Positions 17,083 to 25,820 of a stretch of DNA of 52,926 bases are shown here, piece after piece. Position numbers and translations under genes: made by a program. Under the pieces are notes generated by a model. It had not been told where the DNA came from. It saw only the letters and a list, made by a program, of their open reading frames with translations, and made no database searches. Source of the stretch: Bacteroidales bacterium (GTDB lineage Bacteria; Bacteroidota; Bacteroidia; Bacteroidales; UBA932); assembly GCA_017627255.1 (NCBI GenBank), contig JAGAHD010000136.1, positions 1-52,926 of the forward strand, read 5' to 3'. How positions within the stretch are numbered: position 1 is the stretch's first letter; the number at the start of each line of letters is the position of its first letter.

Positions 17083-18219
17083 TTATTGTACGAATGATGA
17101 AATGAGCCGGCCCCATTCGTCGTTCTCACGGATGCCGGTGAACTGATCCGAACCGGGCCCCCAGGCATAGACGGGCACGGCGATCCCGTTATGCCCTTCG
17201 CTGGCAAAATGGATGCCGATGCGGCCTTCTTCCAGGTCTCCGTCCTGCAAGGTGAGGCTGCCGGTGGCATGGTCCGCGGTGACCACTACCAGGGTATGGC
17301 CGTCGGAAGCCGCCCATTCCAGGACATCGCCGATGGTCCTGTCAAAGTCCAGCAGTTCCTCCATGGCGAGGTCGATCCGGTTGCCGTGCAGCCAGTCGTC
17401 GATGCAGGAGCCTTCGATCATCATGACGAAACCCTTGTCCCCGGACTGTGCGGACAGCTCGCGGAGCCCTTTCGTCACCATGTGGCGGAAAAGGTCTCCC
17501 CGTTCTCCGGCAACGGGGAGGTTGTCGGGTGAGAGGATTCCGATAACCGGGAGTCCGGCCTGCATCAGCTCGTCTTCCGTCAGTGCGACGCGGTAGCCTG
17601 CCGCCGCCATTTCCCCGGCAATGTCCCGGCCGTCGGTCCGTTTGGTGGTAAACCAGTCCAGGCCTCCGCCGGCAAGGTAGTCCGTACCGCATTCGAGATA
17701 GTCGGCAATCAGGTCTTCCTGGTTGTAGCGGTATTCATTGTGACAGCAGAAATCACAGGGTGTGGCGTCGGCGAAATGGCAGGTGACAGCGACTCCGGTC
17801 TTCTTTCCGAGCTGTTGCGCCTTGACCAGGACCGAGGGAATGTCCGTACTGTCCGGGGCCGTCCCGATATGACTGTAGGCGGTTTTGATGCCGGATGATA
17901 GGGCGGTTCCTCCTGCCCCGGAGTCGGTAATGAGCCGGTTCGTGCACCAGGTTCGGGAAATGCCGACGGACGGGAACAGGTCGAAATTCAGTTTCCCGTG
18001 GTTGAGGACCCATGCGCAGCTGACCTGTTCCATTCCCATGCCGTCACCGATCATGATGATGACGTTTTTCACTTCATTGGTCACGGGCGGCATCTGTACG
18101 TCAATCGTTTCATACGGATGCGGCGTGACGTAGTACTGGAGCTTCACCTCCTCTTCCTGGTTCTTGCAGGCGGCTGCGGCGAAGAGGGCGGCAAGGGCGG
18201 TGAACACGATTCTTTTCAT
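17083..18219 (-). CDS. alkaline phosphatase lipoprotein
   Basis: A 378-residue protein whose start at ATG 18219 gives a lipoprotein signal (MKRIVFTALAALFAAAAC, Cys18). Metal and catalytic motifs of the alkaline phosphatase superfamily are complete: IIMIGDGMG (first Asp), LITDSGAGGTALSSG with the nucleophilic Ser, MIEGSCIDDWLH, DRTIGDVLEWA and VVVTADHATGSL, with the last His in ASEGHNG. Cys-rich AVTCHFADATPCDFCCH in the middle is notable. It should hydrolyse phosphomonoesters in the periplasm or at the cell surface. Its place inside a glycan operon, next to a second phosphatase, suggests dephosphorylation of a phosphorylated sugar or glycan. Confidence 0.88.
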   Translation of the reverse strand: MKRIVFTALAALFAAAACKNQEEEVKLQYYVTPHPYETIDVQMPPVTNEVKNVIIMIGDGMGMEQVSCAWVLNHGKLNFDLFPSVGISRTWCTNRLITDSGAGGTALSSGIKTAYSHIGTAPDSTDIPSVLVKAQQLGKKTGVAVTCHFADATPCDFCCHNEYRYNQEDLIADYLECGTDYLAGGGLDWFTTKRTDGRDIAGEMAAAGYRVALTEDELMQAGLPVIGILSPDNLPVAGERGDLFRHMVTKGLRELSAQSGDKGFVMMIEGSCIDDWLHGNRIDLAMEELLDFDRTIGDVLEWAASDGHTLVVVTADHATGSLTLQDGDLEEGRIGIHFASEGHNGIAVPVYAWGPGSDQFTGIRENDEWGRLISSFVQ

Positions 18220-18247
18220 GGCAGACGGTTTTCGGATGCGTCGAACG

Positions 18248-19672
18248 CTACTGGAGCATGTTCTGCTTGAATTTGTCGATATCTTCCTGGGTGATGCCGA
18301 TTTCGAGGAGGTAGCTGTTGACCCCGTCTTGGAAAGAACCGTCGCCGGCGTATTCCCAGATGACATTGGCGGCGCCCTTGTAATCCACAAGGCGGGTCAT
18401 CTTGCTCCTCTCTCCATCGGATGTGGCATAGCCGTGGGGGGCGAACTGGGTGAGTTCATACTCTTGCGATATGTCGCCTTCCGGAACGCCCAGGATGCCC
18501 AGGGTGAGCATGGCGATGGTGCCCGTCCGGTCACGGCCGAGGGAGCAGTGGAAGTAAACGGGTTTGTCCTTGTCGACACAGTCCATGATGAACTGCATGC
18601 ACTGGCGGGTCTTTTCCTTGTCATTCCTGAGCATCTGTGAATAACCTTCTTCGATGACGGGGGCACAGAACTCATAGTCGTCGACAATACCCTTGAGCGT
18701 ACTTTCCGCCTGGACATCACTGTGGCCACGGAGGTCCAGCTGGGCCTTGATACCCTCGGTCTTGAGGGTCGCTTTCCCGGACTTGGCCAGGTAGGTGGGC
18801 TCCAGGCGGCCGCCACGATAGACCATGCGGTATTTCACGGTTTTTCCGTCTTCGGTCTTCCAGCCACCCAGATCCCGGCAGTTGCGGATCCGGGTGCGGA
18901 AATACACTTGATGCACTTTGCCCACCGTGTCGAATTCTCCTTCCGTGAGTACCTTGCTGCCGGCAGTTACCTTATAGGTGTAGTGCGTGTTGGGCAGCAG
19001 GTTGGTGACCGTTACGTACGACTCTCCCTCGGAGGGAGTATACACCCATTCGCGGGTGGGTTCGGTGAGGGTCGCCGTAATGTCGGAAGCCGAGGGATCC
19101 GGGGTCCACCTGATGGTATACTCCTGCGGCCTGTCGGAATTGCCGGGGCAGACTTTCACCTCATTGGCCTCCGCCCACTTGAGCAGTTCCGTGGCCGTAT
19201 AGTCGTGGGTGTTGTAATGGACGTCGGTGAGGAACTTCTCAACATCCGCATTGGGGGCTACGATAATGTCGCCATCCTTGATCTGAGGAGGCAGGTCATC
19301 GTCGACGGGCTCGGGAGGTGTTTCCACGCCGGTTACCGTCACGTTGATGGTTTTCTCGGCGGCCGTGAACTTGCCTTCCACGGCAGCGACACTCAGGTTG
19401 ACGGTGGTGTTGCCGGCCTTGACGCCTGTCACTTCTCCCGAGGCGGAAACCGTAGCCACAGATGCATCCGCCGTTTGGTAAGTAATCGTGGCGGTGGAGT
19501 TGGTCGTGGCGCTGATCTGGGCGGTCTTGCCCTCTTCCACGCTGATGTCACTGGCAGAGAGAGTGGCGGTCACTGCCGGTTCCGGTTGGGGCTCCGGCTG
19601 GGGTTCCGGCGTCTTGTTGCAGCCGAGAAGGGCCGGGACCAGAAGCATAGAAAGGAAGAGTCTCGATTTCAT
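18248..19672 (-). CDS. lipoprotein with Big_2 domain, Fn3-like domain and Y_phosphatase3-type phosphatase
   Basis: A 474-residue protein from ATG 19672. The lipobox is ALLGC (Cys18), followed by a PEPQPEP linker, a group-2 bacterial Ig-like domain (about 33-115; VTATLSASDISVEEGKTAQI), a spacer, an Fn3-like domain (about 185-250) and the phosphatase (about 255-474). The phosphatase has RNCRDLGGWKTEDG and VYRGGRL, typical of Y_phosphatase3 (PF13350) enzymes, and the P-loop HCSLGRDRTG with Cys376 and Arg382. Relatives act on phosphotyrosine and phosphoinositides. The Big_2 domain and surface-lipoprotein form suggest an extracellular or periplasmic substrate linked to glycan use rather than signalling. 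It is 28 bases before the alkaline phosphatase gene. Confidence 0.85.
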   Translation of the reverse strand: MKSRLFLSMLLVPALLGCNKTPEPQPEPQPEPAVTATLSASDISVEEGKTAQISATTNSTATITYQTADASVATVSASGEVTGVKAGNTTVNLSVAAVEGKFTAAEKTINVTVTGVETPPEPVDDDLPPQIKDGDIIVAPNADVEKFLTDVHYNTHDYTATELLKWAEANEVKVCPGNSDRPQEYTIRWTPDPSASDITATLTEPTREWVYTPSEGESYVTVTNLLPNTHYTYKVTAGSKVLTEGEFDTVGKVHQVYFRTRIRNCRDLGGWKTEDGKTVKYRMVYRGGRLEPTYLAKSGKATLKTEGIKAQLDLRGHSDVQAESTLKGIVDDYEFCAPVIEEGYSQMLRNDKEKTRQCMQFIMDCVDKDKPVYFHCSLGRDRTGTIAMLTLGILGVPEGDISQEYELTQFAPHGYATSDGERSKMTRLVDYKGAANVIWEYAGDGSFQDGVNSYLLEIGITQEDIDKFKQNMLQ

Positions 19673-19706
19673 GGTATGATGCTTTAAAATGGATAGCGTT
19701 GATGTA

Positions 19707-20978
19707 TTACTCGATAGATGCTTGATATTCAATATGCTGTCCGGATACCAAATGGTCGCATTCAATCGTGGGGACGGATTCCTTCGAAGCGGGGCAGGGG
19801 ATACGGATCCAGACTTCGTCCCCGGGCATCAGGGTCCGGAGGTTGTACTCACCTCTCCGGCCTTCCACTGCCACATAGGCGTCGCGGTAGATGGGCGCCA
19901 CCCCTGCATTGGCCACCAGCACGGATGCCCATTCTCCTTCCTTGATGCGGTAATCGCGGATTTCGAACCGGTATCCCAGGGACATGGCGGCTTCCTGGAT
20001 ACGGTCGGCTTTCTGGTAACGGGGTTGATCGTTCCCGATGATAAAGGTCATGTGCACGCGGGCGGCCAGCTGCTCAAAGACGCGGCCGTGCATGCCGGCG
20101 GTATCGAGGCAGTGACGCTGGTCGGACGTCGTATAGTAGCTGAACTCTCCGCCCAGCGGCGCTTTCCTGTAACGGTCTTCGCCGAAGAACTGCCAGCTTT
20201 CGAAATTGTAGCCGTCCCAGTCCTCACACATGAAAGAATCGTCAAAATTTCCGAAACGCAGCTCCAGCAGGTCTTTCTGCTTGTGGAAGGGCGCATATTT
20301 CCTGTCGGCGGCGTCGATGGAAAACAGCCAGGGCGTATCGGTGAACCACTGGTCCATAGCGGTCAGGAACCGGGCCTGGAAATCATGGGACGGGAACGTC
20401 CTGCCTATCACGCAGGGACCGTCGTAGATATGGTATTCAGCCCAGAGCCCGAATCCCGTCTCCACAAATGCCAGACGGGGATCCCTGTCATAGCGTTCGG
20501 CGAATCGCCGGTGAAATTCCAGGTGGAAACGCTGGAGTTCTTCGCAGCGCCAGTCGGGAAACTCGGTTTTCCTGCCCTCGCTCAGGGCCTCGGTCACCTC
20601 ATATCCGGGCCAATTCTTGATGTAGTCCGGAACGGCGCAGGAGTAGCCCGGGTACGTATAGCGGAACCGCACGACTGCCTGGTGGCCGCGGGAGGCTACG
20701 TCATTGAGGAGGTTTTCCATGGGTGTCCAGTCAAAGACATCCTTTTCCTTGCATACGTCGTTATACAGCATGTAGGCGAACTCCAGCTGGACGTAGTCGC
20801 TGTTGCGGGCGTTGCTGGTCGTCCACAGGACGATGCCCGTCATGGGCTGCACATGGGTCAGCGAGGCCTTCAACGGAACGCGGAGACCTTCGTCGTCCTC
20901 TCCGGTCCCTTCTCTCCCGCAGGTGCAGGAAGAAAGGGCCAGCAATGCAATGGACAGATAGGTAAGCAGATGGCGCAT
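19707..20978 (-). CDS. DUF4832-like lipoprotein, probable TIM-barrel glycosidase-like protein
   Basis: A 423-residue protein starting at ATG 20978 (MRHLLTYLSIALLALSSC, lipid Cys18). The central part resembles a glycoside hydrolase barrel: GHQAVVRFRYTYPGYS, a helix LEFHRRFAERYDRDP, then VETGFGLWAEYHIYDG with Glu173 and Glu181 as candidate catalytic residues. The C-terminal 90 residues look like a beta-sandwich (VLVANAGVAPIYRDAYVAVEG, GDEVWIRIPC). A related protein with a similar WGEW motif is encoded at 24323-25744. No enzymatic function has been read directly from sequence; the family assignment is by motif memory and moderate. Confidence 0.6.
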   Translation of the reverse strand: MRHLLTYLSIALLALSSCTCGREGTGEDDEGLRVPLKASLTHVQPMTGIVLWTTSNARNSDYVQLEFAYMLYNDVCKEKDVFDWTPMENLLNDVASRGHQAVVRFRYTYPGYSCAVPDYIKNWPGYEVTEALSEGRKTEFPDWRCEELQRFHLEFHRRFAERYDRDPRLAFVETGFGLWAEYHIYDGPCVIGRTFPSHDFQARFLTAMDQWFTDTPWLFSIDAADRKYAPFHKQKDLLELRFGNFDDSFMCEDWDGYNFESWQFFGEDRYRKAPLGGEFSYYTTSDQRHCLDTAGMHGRVFEQLAARVHMTFIIGNDQPRYQKADRIQEAAMSLGYRFEIRDYRIKEGEWASVLVANAGVAPIYRDAYVAVEGRRGEYNLRTLMPGDEVWIRIPCPASKESVPTIECDHLVSGQHIEYQASIE

Positions 20979-20988
20979 GACGGAGCTG

Positions 20989-22842
20989 TTAAGGGCGGGC
21001 TGTGATGACGGCGTCATCCAGGCCCGTAAAATCGTATTTGTACAGATAAGAGGTGGAACCGTAGTCGTCGCCGATCCAGATACAGCTGTTCACATGGTCC
21101 ACGCAGATCGCTTCCGGATTGGAGGTCCCCTTGATGGAATAGGTCCCCAGCATCCGTTCCGCATCGCCGGAAAGGGCGAAAAAGCGTTTGGATTCGGAAT
21201 CTACCACCCACAGCCAGTCGGTGAGAGGGTCGTAACAGAGGCCGGCGATTTCCGTCACGGCGGGATACATTTCCCGCAGGCCCTTCCTCCAGAGTACCTC
21301 TCCGGTTTCCAGGTCGCAGAGGTAGAGATAGGAGCCGGTCTGGGTTCCGCAGTAAGCCTTTCCGTCTTTGTAATAGGTCATCCCTTCGAGGCCGGCATTG
21401 CCGTACCCTTTGGCATCGGCGATGCTGAAGAGCGATTCGACACCCCTGAACAGGCTCTCCGTAAAGATACTGTCGATTTTACTGCCGGGAATCCGGCACA
21501 CGACATGGGGTTCCCCGCCGATCAGGAGATCGCCCGTGTCATAATTGACGGACATGCCTTCCGAATCGATCGTAGATTTGTCCGTAGTCCGTAATCCTGC
21601 CTTGTCAAGCACTTCTCCGGCAAATGAGATCCGGGCGATTTCACCGCTGTCGCCCAAGCCCCACAGAAACTGCGAGTCCAGGCTGACACACAAGCCGGAC
21701 AACTCATTGAATTTCACGGAGAACCGGGTGCGTCCCCCCATTTCGGGCATGGTGGGCTTGGGACCGTCATAGTCGGCCAGGGAACCGCTGATGTCTCCCA
21801 GTTCCAGCGTTTTACCCGCTTTCAAGTCGGCGTCTTCGCCGTAGGTATATGTCGCGCACCACCTGTCGTCCCGGGCGAAATACAGGACGAATCCCTGTTT
21901 CAGGTTGACTCCGCCGGGAAACCAGATGCTGCTGGTGGCTCCTTCGGGGGAAAGTCCGCACTCCCGGAACGGATAGCCGTCGCTGCTGATTTTGGAGGGA
22001 GTGACCTTGGCCGTTGAATACTCGTTTGCATAGTCCGTGAAGCGGAGTCCGGGACGCTGGGCACCGGCGATGAGCACCCTGTCATATCCGCCGGATACCG
22101 TAAAGGAGATACACGAGGAAATGTCCTTGAATACGAATTCTGTCCCGTCCAGATAGGCCTGCGCCAGGGGACCGTCAGCGGCGGAGAAGCGGGTCAGGGC
22201 GTCCATCAGCCCGTCTTCCGGTTGTACGGCGGAAGCAGGCCAGGCGGCGTACAGGTAGTCTGGTCCTGCCAGGTACTCGAAACCGCTTTCCAGCAAGAGG
22301 GTAGCCGTCCTTCCGTCGTCTGAGATATCGGACGGCTTGAGGGTAAATGTCCGGGCGGCAGGGCCGAAGGACCCGTGCACGTAGATCTGGTCACCTTCCT
22401 CCCACTGCCCTTTGAGCGGAGAAACGGTGAAGGTGTACATTCCCGGCCCCGGCTTTTTGTCATCCGGGGGCGTCGGAGGTTCAGGCGCTTCCGTAACAGT
22501 CACGTTGACAGTTTTTTCTGCGGAGGTGAACTTGTTCTCCACGGCCTCCACCTTCAAGGTAATGGTGGTTTCGCCCGCCTTCACGCCTGTAACCTCGCCA
22601 GCCGGGGAGACTGTAGCGACAGCTGCATCCGCCGATGTGTACGTAATCGGGGCGGAGGAATTGGTCACAGCGTCCAGCTGTGCGGTCTTTCCTTCTTCCA
22701 CCGTTACGTCGTGGGCGGCAAGCGTTGCCGTTACGGCCGGTTCAGGTTCGGGGGTGGGTTTCTTTTCGCAGGAGAGGCAGCAGGGGAGGAAGAGGAATGC
22801 CGCACCGGCGAGCAGGACGGGGACAATAAATTTTTTCATCAT
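20989..22842 (-). CDS. Big_2-containing lipoprotein with SdiA-regulated-type beta-propeller
   Basis: A 617-residue protein from ATG 22842 (MMKKFIVPVLLAGAAFLFLP), with lipid Cys25 in CLSC or a neighbouring Cys. It has a PTPEPEP linker, a Big_2 domain (about 36-118; VTVEEGKTAQLDAVTN), a Pro-rich linker, a beta-sandwich (about 130-330) and a propeller-like C-terminal domain (about 365-617) with recurring short blades such as LWGLGDSGEIARISF, GTQTGSYLYLCDLETGEVL and WIGDDYGSTSYLYKYDF. The last domain resembles the SdiA-regulated family (PF06977). A role in surface glycan binding is the most natural guess. It is 10-11 bases from both neighbours. Confidence 0.65.
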   Translation of the reverse strand: MMKKFIVPVLLAGAAFLFLPCCLSCEKKPTPEPEPAVTATLAAHDVTVEEGKTAQLDAVTNSSAPITYTSADAAVATVSPAGEVTGVKAGETTITLKVEAVENKFTSAEKTVNVTVTEAPEPPTPPDDKKPGPGMYTFTVSPLKGQWEEGDQIYVHGSFGPAARTFTLKPSDISDDGRTATLLLESGFEYLAGPDYLYAAWPASAVQPEDGLMDALTRFSAADGPLAQAYLDGTEFVFKDISSCISFTVSGGYDRVLIAGAQRPGLRFTDYANEYSTAKVTPSKISSDGYPFRECGLSPEGATSSIWFPGGVNLKQGFVLYFARDDRWCATYTYGEDADLKAGKTLELGDISGSLADYDGPKPTMPEMGGRTRFSVKFNELSGLCVSLDSQFLWGLGDSGEIARISFAGEVLDKAGLRTTDKSTIDSEGMSVNYDTGDLLIGGEPHVVCRIPGSKIDSIFTESLFRGVESLFSIADAKGYGNAGLEGMTYYKDGKAYCGTQTGSYLYLCDLETGEVLWRKGLREMYPAVTEIAGLCYDPLTDWLWVVDSESKRFFALSGDAERMLGTYSIKGTSNPEAICVDHVNSCIWIGDDYGSTSYLYKYDFTGLDDAVITARP

Positions 22843-22853
22843 GCAGGCAATGA

Positions 22854-23552
22854 TTACAAGGCCGGTTCGTAACCGCTCTCAACGGTACCGTCGGCCGCCA
22901 CGACAAAGAAAACGGGCGAGAGGGATGGGTCAAAGACGTCCGTGGCGTTTTCCGGAAACAGATACTCCCAGCCGGGGACATCAGGCGGGTTTCCGGAACC
23001 GCAGCAGACAGCCATGCGGTGGACATCGGACCACTGAGGATCGGAGGCAAGCTTCCTGAGCGCATCCCTGCAGGAGGGACAGCTTACGTCCAGGACCAGG
23101 ACGAGCGTCCGTCCGGGAAAGGGAGTTCCCCCTGGAACAAAGGCACGCGCTCCCGGCCGGTTGTACTGGATCCAATCCCGCCGCTGCAGGAAAGGTTCGC
23201 ATTCATCCGGAGGGAGGACGGCGTCCGTAATGATCCGTTCCACGGCTTTGTTATAGAGCGTTGCGCTCCGGCAGGGAGAAAGCGGGCTGTAGAATGCCCC
23301 GTCCAACCAGTCGGAATAGATATAGTAGGCCACCGTGTCCTGCTTCAGTTTATCGAAGAGGGCATCCATGGCTGCAAGGGCCTCAGCCTCGGGCGCTGCC
23401 GCAGCCTGCTCGGCAAAAACGGCGAAGCGGTCCTGGCTGAGCTGGACATCGTCTTCCTGTAAAGGGAAACGGTCCCAATAACCGCGGACACCTGATGCCT
23501 GGCACCCCGCAAGGAGTGCCAGGCACAGGAGTATATCCACGGCATGTTTCAT
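22854..23552 (-). CDS. thioredoxin-like lipoprotein (DUF5106-type)
   Basis: A 232-residue protein. The signal MKHAVDILLCLALLAGC gives lipid Cys17. The N-terminal half is helical (DRFAVFAEQAAAAPEAEALAAM; KQDTVAYYIYSDWLDGAF), as in DUF5106 proteins. The C-terminal half is a thioredoxin fold with LVLVLDVSCPSCRDALRKLA (redox motif CPSC) and a cis-Pro region SLSPVFFVVAADG. It probably works in the periplasm on thiols of secreted proteins; its operon-mates include Cys-rich secreted phosphatases. No Dsb-type partner gene is nearby. Confidence 0.75.
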   Translation of the reverse strand: MKHAVDILLCLALLAGCQASGVRGYWDRFPLQEDDVQLSQDRFAVFAEQAAAAPEAEALAAMDALFDKLKQDTVAYYIYSDWLDGAFYSPLSPCRSATLYNKAVERIITDAVLPPDECEPFLQRRDWIQYNRPGARAFVPGGTPFPGRTLVLVLDVSCPSCRDALRKLASDPQWSDVHRMAVCCGSGNPPDVPGWEYLFPENATDVFDPSLSPVFFVVAADGTVESGYEPAL

Positions 23553-23561
23553 TACCCGGGT

Positions 23562-24296
23562 TTACTTGTTGGTGCTGATTCTCATCAGGTAACCCCAACC
23601 GTTACCCATTTCTTCATCGATGGAAGAGTTCGGCATGTTGGAGAACTCATCCCAGCCGTTGTAGTAGAAGCGGATACCGGTCTGGAACTCATCGCCCATC
23701 GGCATGGGGACATCACTGGTGTTCGCCGCCTCGTTGAATTTGGCGCGGTCCAGGGAGATCTCATATTCGACGCCGTTGCCGACACCGTGGACCAGTCCGT
23801 TCCCCGGTTCCAGGAGCGCTACCCAGCTTCCGATTCTCTGATGGAGCGTTCCGTCATATTCAACGAAAGCACCTTCACCGGCGATGGCTCCTTCGATGAT
23901 GAAATCGTAGGCTTCGAGGAAGTAGTTGGCGTAGCCGGATTCATACTCGCCGTCAGTATTGATGCAAAGACGGATATGCATCGCCGGATTCTCCATTGCG
24001 AACGCATCGGCAAGGGATTCCTCGTCGAACTTGATGTAGTAGTAGACAGTTTCTTCCGTGGAGTAGCAGCGGATTTCCTTGACGCCTTCCCACGGGGCAT
24101 CGGGATCACAGACGGACTTCTTGAAAGTGCCCTCTTCCAGTTCGCCCCAGTCGTCGAATTCACCGTCGACGGTGATGGTCGCGACCGGTGCCGGCGGGAT
24201 CTCGACGGCGTTCACCGTCACCTTGATGGTCTTCTCGGCTGCAGTGAACTTGCCTTCCACGGCAGATGCTGCCAGCAGTGTTAAGGTTTTTTTCAT
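23562..24296 (-). CDS. DOMON/CBM9-like glycan-binding protein with internally deleted N-terminus
   Basis: A 244-residue protein starting MKKTLTLLAASAVEGKFTAA. The first eight or nine residues match the signal peptide of the paralogue at 25821-26816, and the sequence then jumps straight to the last strand of a Big_2 domain (EGKFTAAEKTIKVTVNAVE). About 75-80 codons, including the lipobox Cys and most of the Big_2 domain, are missing in frame. The C-terminal domain (about 40-244; ITVDGEFDDWGELEEGTF) is a sandwich found in CBM9/DOMON-like proteins. As encoded there is no convincing export signal, so the product may be non-functional, wrongly localised, or the sequence may be an assembly collapse. 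It is otherwise open and in the operon. Confidence 0.7.
   Translation of the reverse strand: MKKTLTLLAASAVEGKFTAAEKTIKVTVNAVEIPPAPVATITVDGEFDDWGELEEGTFKKSVCDPDAPWEGVKEIRCYSTEETVYYYIKFDEESLADAFAMENPAMHIRLCINTDGEYESGYANYFLEAYDFIIEGAIAGEGAFVEYDGTLHQRIGSWVALLEPGNGLVHGVGNGVEYEISLDRAKFNEAANTSDVPMPMGDEFQTGIRFYYNGWDEFSNMPNSSIDEEMGNGWGYLMRISTNK
24208..24264. repeat. 57-base exact repeat, copy 1
   Basis: Identical base for base to 26470-26526. Both copies encode the last Big_2 strand (GKFTAAEKTIKVTVNAVE region). In this copy the repeat ends at the deletion junction, only about 30 bases from the start codon. A similar but diverged stretch occurs near 19335-19390 in the phosphatase gene. Confidence 0.9.
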
Positions 24297-24322
24297 GGGG
24301 ATACGGTTTTGGGAAGATAAAA

Positions 24323-25744
24323 CTACAGGTTGAAATGATAAAGCAGATTATATCCGGTATTTTCATCCCATACCTCCTCGTTGGCGAGGCGGATGGAGAA
24401 CATGGGATTGCCATGCAATGTTTCGCAAGGATCAGGTAGGTTCAGGTACAGCGTCAAAGATCCGGAAAGCCCGTCTGGCAGGGTAACGGTCCGGCTGATA
24501 GCGGTCTTTTCTCCGGGCATCCAGTAGCGGGGGTCGCTTTCCAGCGGCCAGGTGGCCACAACTTTGCCGGAGGCATCGGTGAGGACCAGTTCGGCGTCAC
24601 GGGGATTCTGGGCAGGGGCGAAACCGTCGTTGCGCAGGGTCAGCTTGATCTCGAAGGGTTTGCCGGCCTTGGGCGCCTTCGTGAACTGTCCCTCCTCGAG
24701 GACATAGCGGTAGCCCAGCCGCCTTTTGATCTCTTCCATGCAGCCTTCCTCTCTCCAGCGTTTGAGAACGCCTTGGTGGTACCCGTTGTTCAGGTACGTG
24801 AAATGGTACATGGCCAGGTCCTTGAGCGCTCCGTTGTATTTTTCGCTTCCTTCACAGTGGCAGTAAGCGGTCAGTTCGCAGGATTCCCCGCCCATAATGG
24901 TATACAGGCTTTCAGCGCCCCAGTACTTGCGTTCGTTCGAGTTATTGTAGGTTCCGACGTCATTCGCGCTGGAAAGATAGCAGTCATTGTGCCCGCCGAT
25001 ACGTGCCTTCACCGTGGGCTGGTGGGCCTCTTCCCGAGTCAGCGAATCGGCGAGGGCGTAGCCGAACAGACGCATTTTGTAGCTGGGCGTGCGAAGCTCG
25101 ATCTGGCGGTCCTCAGGAACCGCGTCCAGAAGCGCTTCCATGAGGACTTTACGGGAGTCGTTGTCCTTGAAGTTATCGGTGTAATACCATTCGCCCCAGC
25201 TGCCGATAAATCCGGCTTGGACGACCAGGATCACATCGTAATATTCCTGGATAAGCGGTTTAACCTGGGCGATATGCCGGAGCACCTGCTCCAGGGTCGC
25301 ATCCCAGGGTTTGTCCTTCTCATCCATTCCGTTGGAATAGCAGAAGCGGAGGATGCATTTGGCGCCGCCGTCGCGCAGCGACTGGAACCGGGCGCGGATA
25401 GTCTGCAGATACTCCTCCGAGATATCCGTCTCCACAAAATCCTTGAGATGGAATTCCAGCAGGAAGAGGGTGCGCCCCTGCAGCCGGGCCGCCCTCAGGC
25501 TGGCTTCAGCAATCCCTTTCCCGTTCGCTTCGAACACTTCGGATGCGACATAAAACCCCCGTTCTGGATTGGGGAAATCCGCATCGGAGGCCGTATAGGA
25601 GACGGTCTCCCATTCTTCAACGGGTACCGGTTCCGGAGTAGGCTCCGGTCCGGGTACCGGGTCATCAGGGGTCTTGCCGCAGGATGCCGCCAGCAGTGGT
25701 GCGAGGGCAGCAAGGAACAAAAGGAAGCTGCTGATTCTTTTCAC
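24323..25744 (-). CDS. DUF4874/DUF4832 lipoprotein, candidate glycosidase
   Basis: A 473-residue protein with a GTG start at 25742-25744; the signal MKRISSFLLFLAALAPLLAASC gives lipid Cys22. The motif FPNPERGFY (about 57-65) is the hallmark of DUF4874. The barrel-like part contains TLFLLEFHLKDF, CILRFCYSNG and VVQAGFIGSWGEWYYTD, where Glu185 sits in a WGEW motif like a glycosidase acid/base. The C-terminal DUF4832-type beta domain (about 350-473; FEIKLTLRNDGFAPAQNPR) follows. Members are common in Bacteroidota glycan loci but uncharacterised as far as I know. It lies between the two DOMON-like lipoprotein genes. Catalysis is inferred, not shown. Confidence 0.75.
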   Translation of the reverse strand: MKRISSFLLFLAALAPLLAASCGKTPDDPVPGPEPTPEPVPVEEWETVSYTASDADFPNPERGFYVASEVFEANGKGIAEASLRAARLQGRTLFLLEFHLKDFVETDISEEYLQTIRARFQSLRDGGAKCILRFCYSNGMDEKDKPWDATLEQVLRHIAQVKPLIQEYYDVILVVQAGFIGSWGEWYYTDNFKDNDSRKVLMEALLDAVPEDRQIELRTPSYKMRLFGYALADSLTREEAHQPTVKARIGGHNDCYLSSANDVGTYNNSNERKYWGAESLYTIMGGESCELTAYCHCEGSEKYNGALKDLAMYHFTYLNNGYHQGVLKRWREEGCMEEIKRRLGYRYVLEEGQFTKAPKAGKPFEIKLTLRNDGFAPAQNPRDAELVLTDASGKVVATWPLESDPRYWMPGEKTAISRTVTLPDGLSGSLTLYLNLPDPCETLHGNPMFSIRLANEEVWDENTGYNLLYHFNL

Positions 25745-25820
25745 GGGATTTGTGTTTTATAACCACAGGCATGCCCCGGACCCGCCGGGGCACCGCCTAT
25801 GGCCATGTCATCAAAAGCGT

